Shown here in pieces: positions 43,361 to 52,858 of a stretch of 64,000 nucleotides of DNA. The DNA lies in NCBI GenBank assembly GCA_023896275.1, contig MLDA01000014.1, positions 1 through 64,000 on the forward strand. The letters run 5' to 3'. Position 1 is the stretch's first letter. Every line of letters begins with the position of its first letter. The translations under genes and the position numbers were made by a program. This stretch comes from Kocuria rosea subsp. polaris. Lineage in GTDB: Bacteria; Actinomycetota; Actinomycetes; Actinomycetales; Micrococcaceae. A model generated the notes under the pieces. It was not told the DNA's origin. It did no database searches and saw only the letters and a program-made list of their open reading frames with translations.

Positions 43361-43390
43361 ATCCGTTGCCGGAGACCGCCGGCATCGGAT
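43361..43390 (+). promoter_or_regulatory. hairpin in the leader of the DUF3040 gene
   Basis: A 12-bp stem with one mismatch (43361-43372 with 43379-43390) and 6-nt loop, ending 28 nt before the ATG. The whole 43132-43418 gap otherwise holds only A+T-rich promoter-like patches such as TTGATAT at 43290 and 43329. Confidence 0.35.
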
Positions 43391-43418
43391 GAGTGACAGA
43401 AAGAAATGGGGAAGGACA

Positions 43419-43781
43419 ATGCCGCTTTCCGATCACGAACAGCGCCTCTTGGAGCAGCTGGAGAAGCAGCTGCATCAGGATCAGCGATTTGCGTCCACCA
43501 TGAAGTCCGGGGGCGGCTACTCGACGCGCAACATTGTGATTGGTGCGCTGATCGGCGTAGCCGGCATCATCGCGCTTCTCGTGGGCATCTCGAGTCAGCT
43601 CATCATCGTCGGCGTCCTGGGGTTCGCCCTCATGTGCATCGGCGTCTATTTTGGGCTCTCCAAGCGCGGCAGTGCCGGAAGCGACAAGCCGGCAAAGAAC
43701 GGGCCGGGCAAAGGCACGAGCAACTTCATGGCTGATCTCGAAGCCAAGTGGGATGAGCGCCGCCGCGACCAGGACCTCTAA
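43419..43781 (+). CDS. DUF3040 membrane protein
   Basis: 120 aa. MPLSDHEQRLLEQLEKQLHQDQRF is the DUF3040 signature; two adjacent membrane helices (about 41-83, NIVIGALIGVAGIIALLVGISSQLIIVGVLGFALMCIGVYF) follow and the C-terminus is charged. The orthologue lies upstream of mraZ in Mycobacterium too. Function unknown, probably envelope-related by linkage to the division cluster. AAGGA precedes the ATG. Confidence 0.9.
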   Translation: MPLSDHEQRLLEQLEKQLHQDQRFASTMKSGGGYSTRNIVIGALIGVAGIIALLVGISSQLIIVGVLGFALMCIGVYFGLSKRGSAGSDKPAKNGPGKGTSNFMADLEAKWDERRRDQDL

Positions 43782-43926
43782 AGAGGACCCGACGGCGTAG
43801 GCGTCGCGCCGATGGTAGGTGCGACGCGCCGCTGACTTGTGTGTCCGGCGGACATTCTCCAGATTCCTCCACGCCGACGCGCTTGCCCCTCCACCTCGAC
43901 CCACCCGCCCCTCCACTTCGCACCAC

Positions 43927-43950
43927 AACCCGCCGGATTCGGCGGGTTTT
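43927..43950 (+). terminator. terminator after the DUF3040 gene
   Basis: A 9-bp stem (43927-43935 with 43940-43948), GATT loop and TTTT run. It isolates the mraZ promoter from upstream transcription. Confidence 0.8.
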
Positions 43951-44015
43951 CGTGTTTAACGGGTGATTTTCCTTGAGTCGATCTTGATGCTGGGTGTTTC
44001 CTGCCAATTTATCCT

Positions 44016-44029
44016 CCACTTTGCGCCAC
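44016..44029 (-). promoter_or_regulatory. reverse-orientation MraZ-box pair
   Basis: CCAC at 44016 and 44026, exactly 10 nt apart; on the minus strand they read GTGGCGCAAAGTGGAGG, the same motif as the array at the mraZ promoter. Confidence 0.5.
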
Positions 44030-44096
44030 CCTCCGGGATCCGCATGATTCCGGGGTTTCTTCTGATGCCCCATGGGCCGGTATCGGCAGGATGTCA

Positions 44097-44152
44097 TTGA
44101 CAGTGGTAGAAGGTGGAGTAAAGTGGGGGCCAGTAGAGGGCAGTGGAGGGGT
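44097..44152 (+). promoter_or_regulatory. mraZ promoter with 10-nt-period MraZ boxes
   Basis: TTGACA (44097-44102) and TAAAGT (44119-44124) are 16 nt apart. GTGG boxes start at 44103, 44113, 44123, 44133 (as GTAG) and 44143, in exact 10-nt register. MraZ proteins bind direct repeats of a TGGG/GTGG-type core at 10-nt spacing in other bacteria, so this is very likely the autoregulatory operator of the cluster. Confidence 0.8.
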
Positions 44153-44194
44153 GGATCCGCCAAGGAGGCACTTTCTGCCGGGAAGGCGGTGCGT

Positions 44195-44626
44195 ATGTTC
44201 CTCGGGACACACACGCCGCGTCTCGACGAGAAAGGGCGTCTGATCCTCCCCGCGAAGTATCGGGACGAGCTCGGCAACGGGTTGGTTTTGACGCGGGGCC
44301 AGGAGCGGTGCATCTACGTCTTCAGTCAGCGGGAGTTCGAACGCGTACACGAGCAGATGCGGCAGGCGCCGTTGTCTTCTCGCCAGGCGCGCGACTACAT
44401 CCGCGTGTTCCTCTCGGGGGCCTCGGACGAGGTGCCCGACAAGCAGGGGCGGGTCACCATTCCGTCCTCGCTACGCGCCTACGCCGGCCTGGACCGTGAG
44501 GTCACCGTCATCGGCGCTGGGACCAGAGCGGAAATCTGGGACAGCGCGGCGTGGGGTGCATATCTCGAAGAGAAGGAGACGACGTTCTCCGAGACCGACG
44601 AGGAGGTTCTTCCGGGAATCTTCTAG
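44195..44626 (+). CDS. mraZ: transcriptional regulator MraZ
   Basis: 143 aa, normal length, with two AbrB-like DNA-binding halves. The first has [23 protein letters not shown] and the second [23 protein letters not shown], each with the family's DxKGR motif (DEKGR, DKQGR). It represses its own operon by binding repeats upstream. The frame is open upstream to 44072, but ATG 44195 gives the usual [11 protein letters not shown] start and has GGAAGG upstream. Confidence 0.97.
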   Translation: MFLGTHTPRLDEKGRLILPAKYRDELGNGLVLTRGQERCIYVFSQREFERVHEQMRQAPLSSRQARDYIRVFLSGASDEVPDKQGRVTIPSSLRAYAGLDREVTVIGAGTRAEIWDSAAWGAYLEEKETTFSETDEEVLPGIF

Positions 44627-44670
44627 GCCGCCGAGACGGCGCCCGAGAGTGTTGAAAGGCGGGCTTGAGC

Positions 44671-44750
44671 CAGATCTCTCCCCGCCCGGTCCATCACCTG
44701 ACTCACCTTCCCCGGAGTCAGGCGGAGGAACCGGAGCGGTGGGGGATCTG
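44671..44750 (+). ncRNA. structured RNA in the mraZ-rsmH gap, mraW-motif type
   Basis: An inner perfect 8-bp hairpin (44697-44704 with 44715-44722) has a loop ACCUUCCCCG. An outer stem CAGAUC/GAUCUG (44671-44676 with 44745-44750) extends with CCCC/GGGG around a bulge. The position before mraW (rsmH) and the CUUCCCCGG loop fit the mraW RNA motif known from comparative genomics of actinobacteria. Its ligand or protein partner is unknown to me. Confidence 0.65.
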
Positions 44751-44865
44751 ACCCAAGGCCGACGGCAATCGAACGAACAACACCGGGGCACAGGGTGCAC
44801 CCGGAAGTAGCTGGACACGAGGGCTTCGGCCCGCACACCTACACCCGAGCTGAGAGGGGCTGGCG

Positions 44866-45900
44866 ATGGCTGAAGAAGACGCAGAGCGCGCGGAGTCGCG
44901 TGGCGCGTCCTCGCCATCCGAGGCTGGACCCAAGCCCACCCACGAGCGGCACGTGCCGGTCCTCCTCGACAGATGCGTGAACCTGCTGGCCCCCGGGATC
45001 GAGGCGGCCCGAAACGCGGGACGCACGCCCGTCGTCGTCGACTGCACCCTCGGAATGGGCGGGCACTCCGAGGCCCTGCTGGAGCGCTTCGAGGATCTTC
45101 ATCTCGTGGGGCTCGACCGCGACGAGCAGGCGCTGGCCCTCGCCGGTGAGCGCCTGGGAAAGTACGCCGAGCGGTCCGACCTCGTGCACGCCGTCTACGA
45201 CGAGATCGCCGAGGTCGTGCGCGACCTGGGCTTCGACGTCGTCGACGGGATCCTCTTCGATCTCGGCGTCTCCTCCCTGCAGCTCGACGAACGCGAACGC
45301 GGATTCGCCTACTCGTACGATGCCCCCCTCGACATGCGCATGGATACGTCCCGGGGGCAGACCGCCGCCGATGTCGTCAACAACGCCACCCACGGCGAGT
45401 TGGCACGGATCATCCGCACGTGGGGTGAGGACAAGTTTGCCGGCCGCATCGCCTCGGCCATCGTCCGGGCACGAGACGAGGAACCGCTGGCGACCACCGG
45501 ACGGCTCGTCGAGGTGATCCGGACGGTAGTCCCCGCTGGCGCGGCCCGTACCGCCGGTCACCCGGCCAAGCGGACGTTCCAGGCGCTGCGCATTGCTGTC
45601 AACGAGGAGCTGGATGTCCTCGAACGGGCGCTCCCGGCGGCGATGTCGGTGACGTCGATGGGCGGCCGCGTCGTCGTGATGAGCTACCACTCGCTCGAGG
45701 ACAAGATCACCAAACGGTTCTTCCAAGCCGGATCCACCTCGTCCGCGCCCGTCGGATTCCCCGTCGAGCTCGAAGAACACAAACCCCGCTTCAGGGCCCT
45801 CACCAAGGGCACCGAGAAGCCGACCGCGGACGAAATCGCAGAAAATCCGCGCGCAGCCTCAGCCAAGCTGCGCGCGGTCGAACGGATCATGAAGGACTGA
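44866..45900 (+). CDS. rsmH: 16S rRNA (cytosine(1402)-N4)-methyltransferase RsmH
   Basis: 344 aa (MraW). The SAM motif [17 protein letters not shown], the [30 protein letters not shown] segment and the C-terminal [15 protein letters not shown] are family hallmarks. It methylates N4 of C1402 in the ribosomal P site. An N-terminal charged extension (1-28) is typical of actinobacteria. ATG 44866 has GAGAGGGGC upstream. The next gene starts within its stop codon. Confidence 0.97.
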   Translation: MAEEDAERAESRGASSPSEAGPKPTHERHVPVLLDRCVNLLAPGIEAARNAGRTPVVVDCTLGMGGHSEALLERFEDLHLVGLDRDEQALALAGERLGKYAERSDLVHAVYDEIAEVVRDLGFDVVDGILFDLGVSSLQLDERERGFAYSYDAPLDMRMDTSRGQTAADVVNNATHGELARIIRTWGEDKFAGRIASAIVRARDEEPLATTGRLVEVIRTVVPAGAARTAGHPAKRTFQALRIAVNEELDVLERALPAAMSVTSMGGRVVVMSYHSLEDKITKRFFQAGSTSSAPVGFPVELEEHKPRFRALTKGTEKPTADEIAENPRAASAKLRAVERIMKD

Positions 45901-46709
45901 TGGACATGCGCGCACCAGCCACCATCCGCCGTGACGGGCGGGCCTCCAGCACCCGGGTCAGCATGAACTCCGCACCGAACTACGCCGGAAGCGTCGATGG
46001 TGCGACCGCGCGCGTGCTCGCCCCGGAGGCGGCGCCGCCGGCTCCGAAGCCAGCCGAGGCCGAAGGCCGCCGACGCACCGCGCTGTCGATCGTTCCGGCC
46101 GGCGACAAAAGCCGGCGCCTCCCGTTCCTTATTCTCTGCGTGACGTTCCTCGTGGCGGCCCTGACCTCCGTTCTGCTGCTGAACATCCAGGTCTCCAGCG
46201 GCCAGTACGAACTCGTCAAGCTGCGCTCGACCGAACAGACCCTGACGCAGGAGAACGAGGCACTGAACCAGAAGGTGCAGTACCTCGAAGCCCCCCAGAA
46301 CGTGGCGGCAAAGGCCGCGGACCTCGGCATGGTTCCGTCCGGGCACGTGGCCTCCATCAACATCGAGACCAAAGAAGTCTCAGGTGTCGCTACGCCGGCC
46401 GAGAAGGGGGACGCAGTAACGTCGCTCGTGAACAAGCCGCCGGCTCCGCTCGAGGCACCGGTGGTGAAGAAACCCGAATCCGCGAGCGCCGCCGGCGGCG
46501 AGCAGAAGGCAGCCGAAGCCCCGGAGAAGAAGGCCGAAGAACCGGCGCAGAAGGCAGCGGCTCCGGAGACTCCGGCTGACGACAAGCAGGCGGCCGGAAA
46601 CACCGGCGGCGGGGCTGCAGCAACTTCTTCCGGGGATCGCCCGGAATTCTCCGAGGCGGAGCTCAACGGCGGAACCATTCCGGCCCCGTCCCTGCAGTCC
46701 GGGGAGTAG
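45900..46709 (+). CDS. ftsL: FtsL-like cell division protein
   Basis: 269 aa. A cytoplasmic N-terminus (1-72) rich in Ala/Pro, one membrane helix (about 73-96, PFLILCVTFLVAALTSVLLLN), a coiled-coil septum-initiator segment (about 100-150, LRSTEQTLTQENEALNQKVQYLEAPQNVAAKAADLGM) and a long Ala/Pro/Glu/Lys-rich tail. Position between rsmH and ftsI and topology identify FtsL, which with FtsB and FtsQ activates FtsWI. The long low-complexity tail is unusual compared with proteobacterial FtsL. Its ATG overlaps the rsmH stop by 1 nt. Confidence 0.85.
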   Translation: MDMRAPATIRRDGRASSTRVSMNSAPNYAGSVDGATARVLAPEAAPPAPKPAEAEGRRRTALSIVPAGDKSRRLPFLILCVTFLVAALTSVLLLNIQVSSGQYELVKLRSTEQTLTQENEALNQKVQYLEAPQNVAAKAADLGMVPSGHVASINIETKEVSGVATPAEKGDAVTSLVNKPPAPLEAPVVKKPESASAAGGEQKAAEAPEKKAEEPAQKAAAPETPADDKQAAGNTGGGAAATSSGDRPEFSEAELNGGTIPAPSLQSGE

Positions 46710-46758
46710 GGGCGGCTCAGCGCGTGGAAGACGACAAGAGAAGGCGGGAACAGCAGCC

Positions 46759-48627
46759 ATGGCGGGGAGAGAGCATGGAACGGGGCGCGTCGGGCGCAAG
46801 GGCCTGAAAGGTCGGACCGACGAGGCCGTGGCACATCGTCGGCTCCGAGTCGGGCTCACGGCGTGCCTCGTGTTGCTGCTCCTGCTGACTGGTCGGCTCT
46901 TCTTCGTCCAGGGGCTCGACCCCGAAGCGATCGCCCAGGAGGCGACGAACAACCGGACCCGCACCGCACTCATCGCGCCGACGCGCGGCGACATCGTCGA
47001 CTCCGAGGGGCGAACGCTCGCAACCTCCGTGATCCGTTACGACCTCGTCGTCGACCAGAAGTGGTACGAGGACGAGTTCCAGCGTCGGAACCCCGAAACC
47101 GGGGACCGCGAGGACGTCACGATGACGGAGGCCATCAGGGACCTCAGCGGTATTGTCGGCGTGAGCGAAGAGACCCTCACTGCCTCGCTCGTGCCGGAGG
47201 ACCCCGAGCAGCCGAAACGCTACTCGGTGGTCGCGAAGGGCGTGACGCCCGAGGTCCGGAACGCGGCGGTCGAGCTGGGAATCCCGGGCATGGTCACCGA
47301 GCAGCGCAGCGATCGACAGTACCCCAACGGCTCCGTCGCCGGCCCGCTGCTCGGTTTCCTGAGTGCGGCCGAACAGAGCAAGGCGGGCCAGGACAAGGGT
47401 GCCGAGGGGCTCGAACTGAGTCAGGAGGAGCACCTCGCGGGCACCCCGGGTGAGCGCACGTTCGAGGTCGGCGCCGACGGCGTACGCATCCCGACGGCGG
47501 CCTACTCGGAGACGCCCGCGATCGACGGCCAGGACGTGAAGCTGACCCTCAACAACGATATCCAGTGGGCCGCCCAGAACGCCGTGATGGCCAAGCAGGA
47601 GGAGTTCAACCCCGACTTCGTGGTCGCCGTCGTCATCGACATCAAAACCGGGGAGATCCTCGCGATCGCGGACTCGCACTCCGTCGATCCGAACGATCCT
47701 GCCGCGAGTGACGCGAAGTACCGAACTTCCACCGCGCTGACGCAGTCTTTCGAGCCGGGGTCCACGGGTAAGCTCGCGACGTTCGCCGCCGCGATCGACG
47801 CCGGCGTCGTCTCGCCGACGGAGGAGTTCAAGGTCGCCAACTCCTACACGACCCAGAACGAGAAGATTAACGACTCACTTAAGCACGCCACCTACCCGAT
47901 GACGGCCGCCGGCATCTTCGCCCGTTCTTACAACACCGGCACGGTCATGATCGGCGAACGCCTCTCCAACGAGGACCGCTACGACTTCTTCCGGAAGTTC
48001 GGCATCGGAGACTCGATCGATATCGGGCTGCCGGTGAGCCGCGGAATCTTCGCGGAGCCGTCAGCGTGGGATCGGCGCCAGCAGTTCACGACGATGTTCG
48101 GCCAGGCGTACACGCAGACGGTCCTGCACACCGCGATGCAGTTCCAGGGGATCGCCAACGGCGGCCTGATGATCAAGCCGCAGCTCATCGATTCCTACAT
48201 CGACGCCGACGGGACGGAGCACCCGGTCCCCGAGAACAAGCCGGAGCGCGTCGTCTCCCAGGAGACTTCGGACACCATGCTGCGCATGATGGAGACGGTC
48301 GTCGAGTCGGGCACGGCCCAAGGTGCCAAGATTGATGGCTATCGCGTTGGCGGCAAGACGGGCACCGGCCAGGCGGCTGGCCCGTCGGGCGGCTACGACG
48401 GCCACACGAGCTCGTTCGCCGGTGTTGCGCCACTCGAGGACCCGCAGTACGTCGTCGCCGTCTCGATGCACCGGCCCAAGGGCAACTGGAGGGACTGGCA
48501 CGTCACCGATACCTTTAAGACCATCATGGAGCAGACCCTGAACACCTATGAAGTCCCGCCGTCGGACAGCAAGCCCGACCCGTACAACGTCTTCGTCGGC
48601 GACCGGCAGAAATACGGCTGGGAGTAG
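46759..48627 (+). CDS. ftsI: penicillin-binding protein FtsI (PBP3-type transpeptidase)
   Basis: 622 aa. One N-terminal membrane helix (about 34-54) anchors it; a PBP dimer domain (about 70-235) precedes the transpeptidase domain with catalytic S335 in STGK, SYN at 390-392 and KTG at 533-535. It crosslinks septal peptidoglycan with FtsW and is a beta-lactam target. ATG 46759 has only a weak ribosome site. murE starts 3 nt after its stop. Confidence 0.97.
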   Translation: MAGREHGTGRVGRKGLKGRTDEAVAHRRLRVGLTACLVLLLLLTGRLFFVQGLDPEAIAQEATNNRTRTALIAPTRGDIVDSEGRTLATSVIRYDLVVDQKWYEDEFQRRNPETGDREDVTMTEAIRDLSGIVGVSEETLTASLVPEDPEQPKRYSVVAKGVTPEVRNAAVELGIPGMVTEQRSDRQYPNGSVAGPLLGFLSAAEQSKAGQDKGAEGLELSQEEHLAGTPGERTFEVGADGVRIPTAAYSETPAIDGQDVKLTLNNDIQWAAQNAVMAKQEEFNPDFVVAVVIDIKTGEILAIADSHSVDPNDPAASDAKYRTSTALTQSFEPGSTGKLATFAAAIDAGVVSPTEEFKVANSYTTQNEKINDSLKHATYPMTAAGIFARSYNTGTVMIGERLSNEDRYDFFRKFGIGDSIDIGLPVSRGIFAEPSAWDRRQQFTTMFGQAYTQTVLHTAMQFQGIANGGLMIKPQLIDSYIDADGTEHPVPENKPERVVSQETSDTMLRMMETVVESGTAQGAKIDGYRVGGKTGTGQAAGPSGGYDGHTSSFAGVAPLEDPQYVVAVSMHRPKGNWRDWHVTDTFKTIMEQTLNTYEVPPSDSKPDPYNVFVGDRQKYGWE

Positions 48628-48630
48628 GGC

Positions 48631-50277
48631 ATGGGGACCGACCAGCAGGAGGCCGAGCGGCCGTTCCGCCCGGCTCACCAGGAGCCAGTCGCGCTCACGG
48701 AGATCGCCGCCGCCGCCGGGATCGTCGACGACGTCGACGACGTCGCGGTGGCGGGCGTCTGCCTCGACTCGCGCGCTGTCCTGCCCGGCGACCTGTACGT
48801 GGCCCTGCCCGGCGCGCGCGTGCACGGAGCCCGATTCTCCGCGCAAGCAGCCGCGAACGGTGCCGCCGCGATTCTGACGGATGACGCCGGAGCGGTCCTC
48901 GCCGCCGAGGCCGGCCTGCCCGTGCTCAGGACGACGGCGGTGCGCCCCGTGATCGGCGCCGTCGCCTCCCGTGTCTACGGGACGAGCGCCGAGGCTCCCG
49001 CACTGTTCGGGGTGACCGGCACCAACGGCAAGACGACCACGACCTACTTCCTGCGCTCGCTGCTGCGCGCTCTCGGCCACCAGACGGGGCTGATCGGCAC
49101 CATCGAGATCGTCGCCGGCACGACGCCCATCCCGTCCGTGCTCACGACGCCCGAAGCACCGCAGCTGCACGCGCTGATGGCCCGAATGCGCGAATCCGGG
49201 ATCACCGCCGCCGCGATGGAGGTCTCCTCGCACTCGTTGGATTTCGAGCGCGTCGCGGGCCTGACGTACCTGGTCGCCGGATTCACCAACCTGACCCAGG
49301 ACCACCTCGACCTGCACGGGACGATGGACGACTACTACGCCTCGAAAGCACGCCTCTTCGACGCCTCCACGAGCCGGCACGCCGTCGTCACCGTGGACGA
49401 CGAGTGGGGAGCCCGGCTCGCCGCTGAGCGCCGGGCGGTCGGGGCGCCAACGCTGAGCCTGGCCACGACCGACGGCACGGAGGCGGACTGGCGCGTCGAG
49501 AACGTTCGCGCGGACGGCCTGGGCCACGCCTTTGACCTGCACGGCCCCGACGGCGCGATCCTGCACGCCGCTACCGGACTGCCCGGTTTCTTCAACGTCT
49601 CCAACGCTGCCTTGGCGGTGGTGATGCTCGTAGCCTCCGGCGTGGAGATCTCCACCTTGCAAGAGGCCCTCGAGGGCGGCGACCCGCTCACCGTCGAAGT
49701 CCCCGGCCGGATGCAGGTCATTGCCACCCGACCCGCCGCCGTCGTCGACTTCGCCCACAACGCGGACGCCCTCGAGCGCGCCATCGACGCCGTGCGGCCG
49801 GCATCAGGCGACGGGCGCGTCATCGTCGTCTTCGGGGCCACGGGGGACCGCGATGCGACCAAACGCCCCGTCATGGGCGCTGTCGCTGCGCGGCACGCCG
49901 ACGTCGTCGTCGTCACCGACGATGACCCGCATGGGGAAGAGGCCTCCGGGATCAGGGCCGCTGTGATCGCTGGCGCCAGGGAGGCCGTGCGCGAGGAGGG
50001 ACTGGCCGCCGAGGTCGTGGAGTCCGCCCCGCGTGCGGACGCGATCGCGGAGGCCGTGCGCCTGGCGCGCCCCCAGGACACGATCCTCATCGCCGGCCGC
50101 GGACACGAGACGGTCCAGGAGATCGCCGGCGTCGACCACGCGCTCGATGACCGGGTCGAATTGCGTCGGGCGCTGGCCGACGCCGGCTACGACGTGCTCG
50201 TCCCCGAGCGCACCGAGAGCGGCACCACACGAGACCAGTTCCGGGGTCCGTCCCCCGAGGGAGTAAAGTCCTCATAG
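48631..50277 (+). CDS. murE: UDP-MurNAc-tripeptide synthetase MurE, probably lysine-adding
   Basis: 548 aa. The ATP loop GVTGTNGKTTTTYFL lies at about 129-143. The specificity motif that reads DNPR in diaminopimelate-adding enzymes is DDPH here (431-434, in VVTDDDPHGEE). Loss of the DNPR arginine argues for L-lysine at position 3 of the stem peptide, as in Micrococcaceae. Acts in the cytoplasm before MurF. ATG 48631 is 3 nt after the ftsI stop. Confidence is high for MurE, moderate for the amino acid. Confidence 0.96.
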   Translation: MGTDQQEAERPFRPAHQEPVALTEIAAAAGIVDDVDDVAVAGVCLDSRAVLPGDLYVALPGARVHGARFSAQAAANGAAAILTDDAGAVLAAEAGLPVLRTTAVRPVIGAVASRVYGTSAEAPALFGVTGTNGKTTTTYFLRSLLRALGHQTGLIGTIEIVAGTTPIPSVLTTPEAPQLHALMARMRESGITAAAMEVSSHSLDFERVAGLTYLVAGFTNLTQDHLDLHGTMDDYYASKARLFDASTSRHAVVTVDDEWGARLAAERRAVGAPTLSLATTDGTEADWRVENVRADGLGHAFDLHGPDGAILHAATGLPGFFNVSNAALAVVMLVASGVEISTLQEALEGGDPLTVEVPGRMQVIATRPAAVVDFAHNADALERAIDAVRPASGDGRVIVVFGATGDRDATKRPVMGAVAARHADVVVVTDDDPHGEEASGIRAAVIAGAREAVREEGLAAEVVESAPRADAIAEAVRLARPQDTILIAGRGHETVQEIAGVDHALDDRVELRRALADAGYDVLVPERTESGTTRDQFRGPSPEGVKSS

Positions 50278-50279
50278 CC

Positions 50280-51752
50280 ATGATTGAACTCAACACTGCC
50301 CAGATCGCCGAGATCACCGGCGGTCGCCTGAGCGCGTCCGCCGCCCCTGAGACGCGTGTTCTCGGCGTCGACACGGACTCGCGGGAGATCCAGCCGGGGT
50401 GGCTCTTCGTCGCCAAGCCCGGAGAGTTCTCCGATGGACACCACTTCCTCGACGCGGCCTTCGCGGCCGGCGCGGTTCTGGCCCTGACCGAGCGCACGAC
50501 CCGCGACGCCGACGGGAACGAGCACCCCGCCGTGATCGTCGACGACGCCGTGGAGGCGATGGGCGCCATCGCCGCCCATCTGGTGGCCCGGCTCAAGGAC
50601 GGCGGCGCGCGCGTCGTCGGCATCACCGGTTCCGCCGGCAAGACGACGACGAAGGACCTGCTCGCGTCGATCCTCGAGACGACGGGGGAGACCGTCGCCC
50701 CGATCGGCTCCTACAACGGCGAGGTCGGCGTGCCGCTGACCGTGTTCCGCGCGACCGAGGCCACCAAGAACCTCGTGATCGAGATGGGCGCGACCGGCGT
50801 CGGGCACATCACGTACCTCACCGACATGGTGCACCCGGACACCGGGGTCGTCCTCTGCGTCGGCAGCGCCCACGCCGGCGAGTTCGGCGGCGTTGAGAAT
50901 ATCGAGCGGGCCAAAGGCGAGCTCGTCGAGGCGCTCGGGGCCGAGGGCACCGCGATCATCAACCTCGACGACGCGCGGGTCGCCCGCATGCGCCAGCGCA
51001 CCGCGGCAAAGGTCATCGGCTTCGGCATCGACACGGCACCCGTTGACGGCATCGACGTCGTCACCGCGCGCAACGTCGAGGTCACCGCGGCCGGCCAGCC
51101 GGCGTTCGACATCGTCTTCCCCGATGGTCGCTCGTTCCCGCTCGCGAGCGGCCTGATCGGCCGCCACCACGTCTACAACGTGCTGGCCGCCGCGGCAGCT
51201 GCCTACGCGATCGGGGTGGACGCCGAGACCATCGTTGCGCAGCTCGATGGGCGCGGGCCGCGCAGCCGCTGGCGGATGGAGCGCACTGAACGCGCCGACG
51301 GTGTGAGCGTCATCAACGACGCCTACAACGCCAACCCGGAGTCGATGCGCGCCGCGCTCCAGACGCTCGCGGAGCTTGGGGTGCCCGACGCCGCCGGCAG
51401 GACCCGCAGGACGTGGGCCGTCATCGGACCCATGCTGGAACTCGGGGAAGACTCCGTGCTCGAGCATGACATCCTCGGCCGCCAGGCCGTGCGTCTGAAC
51501 ATCAAGAAGCTTGTCGTCGTGGGCCCGGAGGCCAAACCCGCCTACAACTCCGCAGTGCTCGAGGGCAGCTGGGGAGACGAGGCCTACTACGTCGAGACGG
51601 TCGAGGACGCCGAGGCGCTGCTCGCCGAACAGCTCGCCAGCGGAGATATCGTCTTGTTCAAATCATCCAATTCGGCCGGACTGCGGCACCTGGGTGACCG
51701 CATCGCACAATCGGCGACCGCAGCCACCGCCCCAGAGGAGACCATTCGATGA
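50280..51752 (+). CDS. murF: UDP-MurNAc-tripeptide:D-Ala-D-Ala ligase MurF
   Basis: 490 aa. ATP loop [15 protein letters not shown] at about 116-130 and the central [25 protein letters not shown] are typical; [17 protein letters not shown] marks the C-terminal half. Adds D-Ala-D-Ala to complete the pentapeptide. It starts 2 nt after murE and its stop overlaps the mraY start by 4 nt. Confidence 0.97.
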   Translation: MIELNTAQIAEITGGRLSASAAPETRVLGVDTDSREIQPGWLFVAKPGEFSDGHHFLDAAFAAGAVLALTERTTRDADGNEHPAVIVDDAVEAMGAIAAHLVARLKDGGARVVGITGSAGKTTTKDLLASILETTGETVAPIGSYNGEVGVPLTVFRATEATKNLVIEMGATGVGHITYLTDMVHPDTGVVLCVGSAHAGEFGGVENIERAKGELVEALGAEGTAIINLDDARVARMRQRTAAKVIGFGIDTAPVDGIDVVTARNVEVTAAGQPAFDIVFPDGRSFPLASGLIGRHHVYNVLAAAAAAYAIGVDAETIVAQLDGRGPRSRWRMERTERADGVSVINDAYNANPESMRAALQTLAELGVPDAAGRTRRTWAVIGPMLELGEDSVLEHDILGRQAVRLNIKKLVVVGPEAKPAYNSAVLEGSWGDEAYYVETVEDAEALLAEQLASGDIVLFKSSNSAGLRHLGDRIAQSATAATAPEETIR

Positions 51753-52858
51753 TCGCACTGCTGATGGGCGCCAGCCTGGCCTTGATTCTCACGTTGGTCG
51801 GCACACCGCTGCTGATCAAACTGCTGGTCTACAAGCGGTACGGCCAGTTCGTGCGCGACGATGGCCCGACGTCGCACCACACCAAGCGCGGCACACCCAC
51901 GATGGGTGGGGCGATGATCGTGCTCGCCGTCGTGCTCTCGTACTTCATCACCCACGGGATCCGTGCCCTCACGAGTGATCACGCGACGGGTCCGACGACG
52001 TCGGGTCTGTTGCTGATGTTCCTCATGGTCGGCATGGGGCTCGTCGGGTTCGTCGACGATTTCATCAAGATCTCCAAGCAGCGCAGTCTCGGCCTGCGCG
52101 CGTGGGAGAAGATCCTCGGGCAGGCCGTCGTCGGCATCGGGTTCGCCCTGCTGGCCCTGCAGTTCCCCAACGAGAAGGGGCTGACCCCGGCGTCGACGCA
52201 GGTCTCCTTCATCCGCGACATCCCGTGGCTGGACTTCGCGTTCTTCGGGCCGATCATCGGCGCGATCCTCTTCGTCATCTGGTCGAACCTCATCGTCACC
52301 GCCACCACCAACGGCGTGAACGTCACCGACGGGCTCGACGGGTTGGCCGCGGGCGCGTCCATCATGGTCTTCGGCGCGTACACCCTCATGGGCATCTGGC
52401 AGTACAACCAGTCCTGCGGCTCCTCCCGTGCGATCGGCTCGGTCTGCTACGAGGTCCGCGACCCGATGGACCTGGCCCTGCTCGGCGCGATCCTGTGCGG
52501 CGCGCTCATCGGCTTCCTGTGGTGGAACACGTCGCCGGCCCACATCTTCATGGGCGACACCGGCTCGCTCGCCATCGGCGGCGCCCTCGCCGCGTTCGCG
52601 ATCCTCTCGCGCACCGAGTTGCTGCTCGTCGTCCTGGCCGGCCTGTTCGTCCTCATCACGCTCTCCGTCATCATCCAGGTCGGTTACTTCAAGATCTCCG
52701 GCGGCAAGCGCGTCTTCCTGATGGCTCCGCTGCAGCACCACTTCGAGCTCAAGGGCTGGGCGGAGGTCACCGTCGTCGTCCGCTTCTGGATCCTCGCCGG
52801 ACTCTTCGTCGCGGCGGGCCTGGGCATCTTCTACGCCGAATGGGTGGTGGGACTCTAG
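51749..52858 (+). CDS. mraY: phospho-MurNAc-pentapeptide transferase MraY
   Basis: 369 aa, about ten membrane helices. Links MurNAc-pentapeptide to undecaprenyl phosphate, giving lipid I. Conserved Asp motifs: GFVDDFIKI (Asp pair), [10 protein letters not shown] and the cytoplasmic [13 protein letters not shown] with its HHFE site. ATG overlaps the murF stop. The stop is immediately followed by murD. Confidence 0.98.
   Translation: MIALLMGASLALILTLVGTPLLIKLLVYKRYGQFVRDDGPTSHHTKRGTPTMGGAMIVLAVVLSYFITHGIRALTSDHATGPTTSGLLLMFLMVGMGLVGFVDDFIKISKQRSLGLRAWEKILGQAVVGIGFALLALQFPNEKGLTPASTQVSFIRDIPWLDFAFFGPIIGAILFVIWSNLIVTATTNGVNVTDGLDGLAAGASIMVFGAYTLMGIWQYNQSCGSSRAIGSVCYEVRDPMDLALLGAILCGALIGFLWWNTSPAHIFMGDTGSLAIGGALAAFAILSRTELLLVVLAGLFVLITLSVIIQVGYFKISGGKRVFLMAPLQHHFELKGWAEVTVVVRFWILAGLFVAAGLGIFYAEWVVGL

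Larger units (their letters stand above)
43782..44194 (+). other. 413-nt intergenic control region before mraZ
   Basis: No gene is supported here. In order it holds: a C+T-rich stretch with CCAC units (minus-strand GTGG boxes) at 43869, 43891, 43901, 43913 and 43923; a terminator (43927-43950); a further reverse-orientation pair at 44016 and 44026; and the mraZ promoter with its plus-strand box array (44097-44152). Confidence 0.7.
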
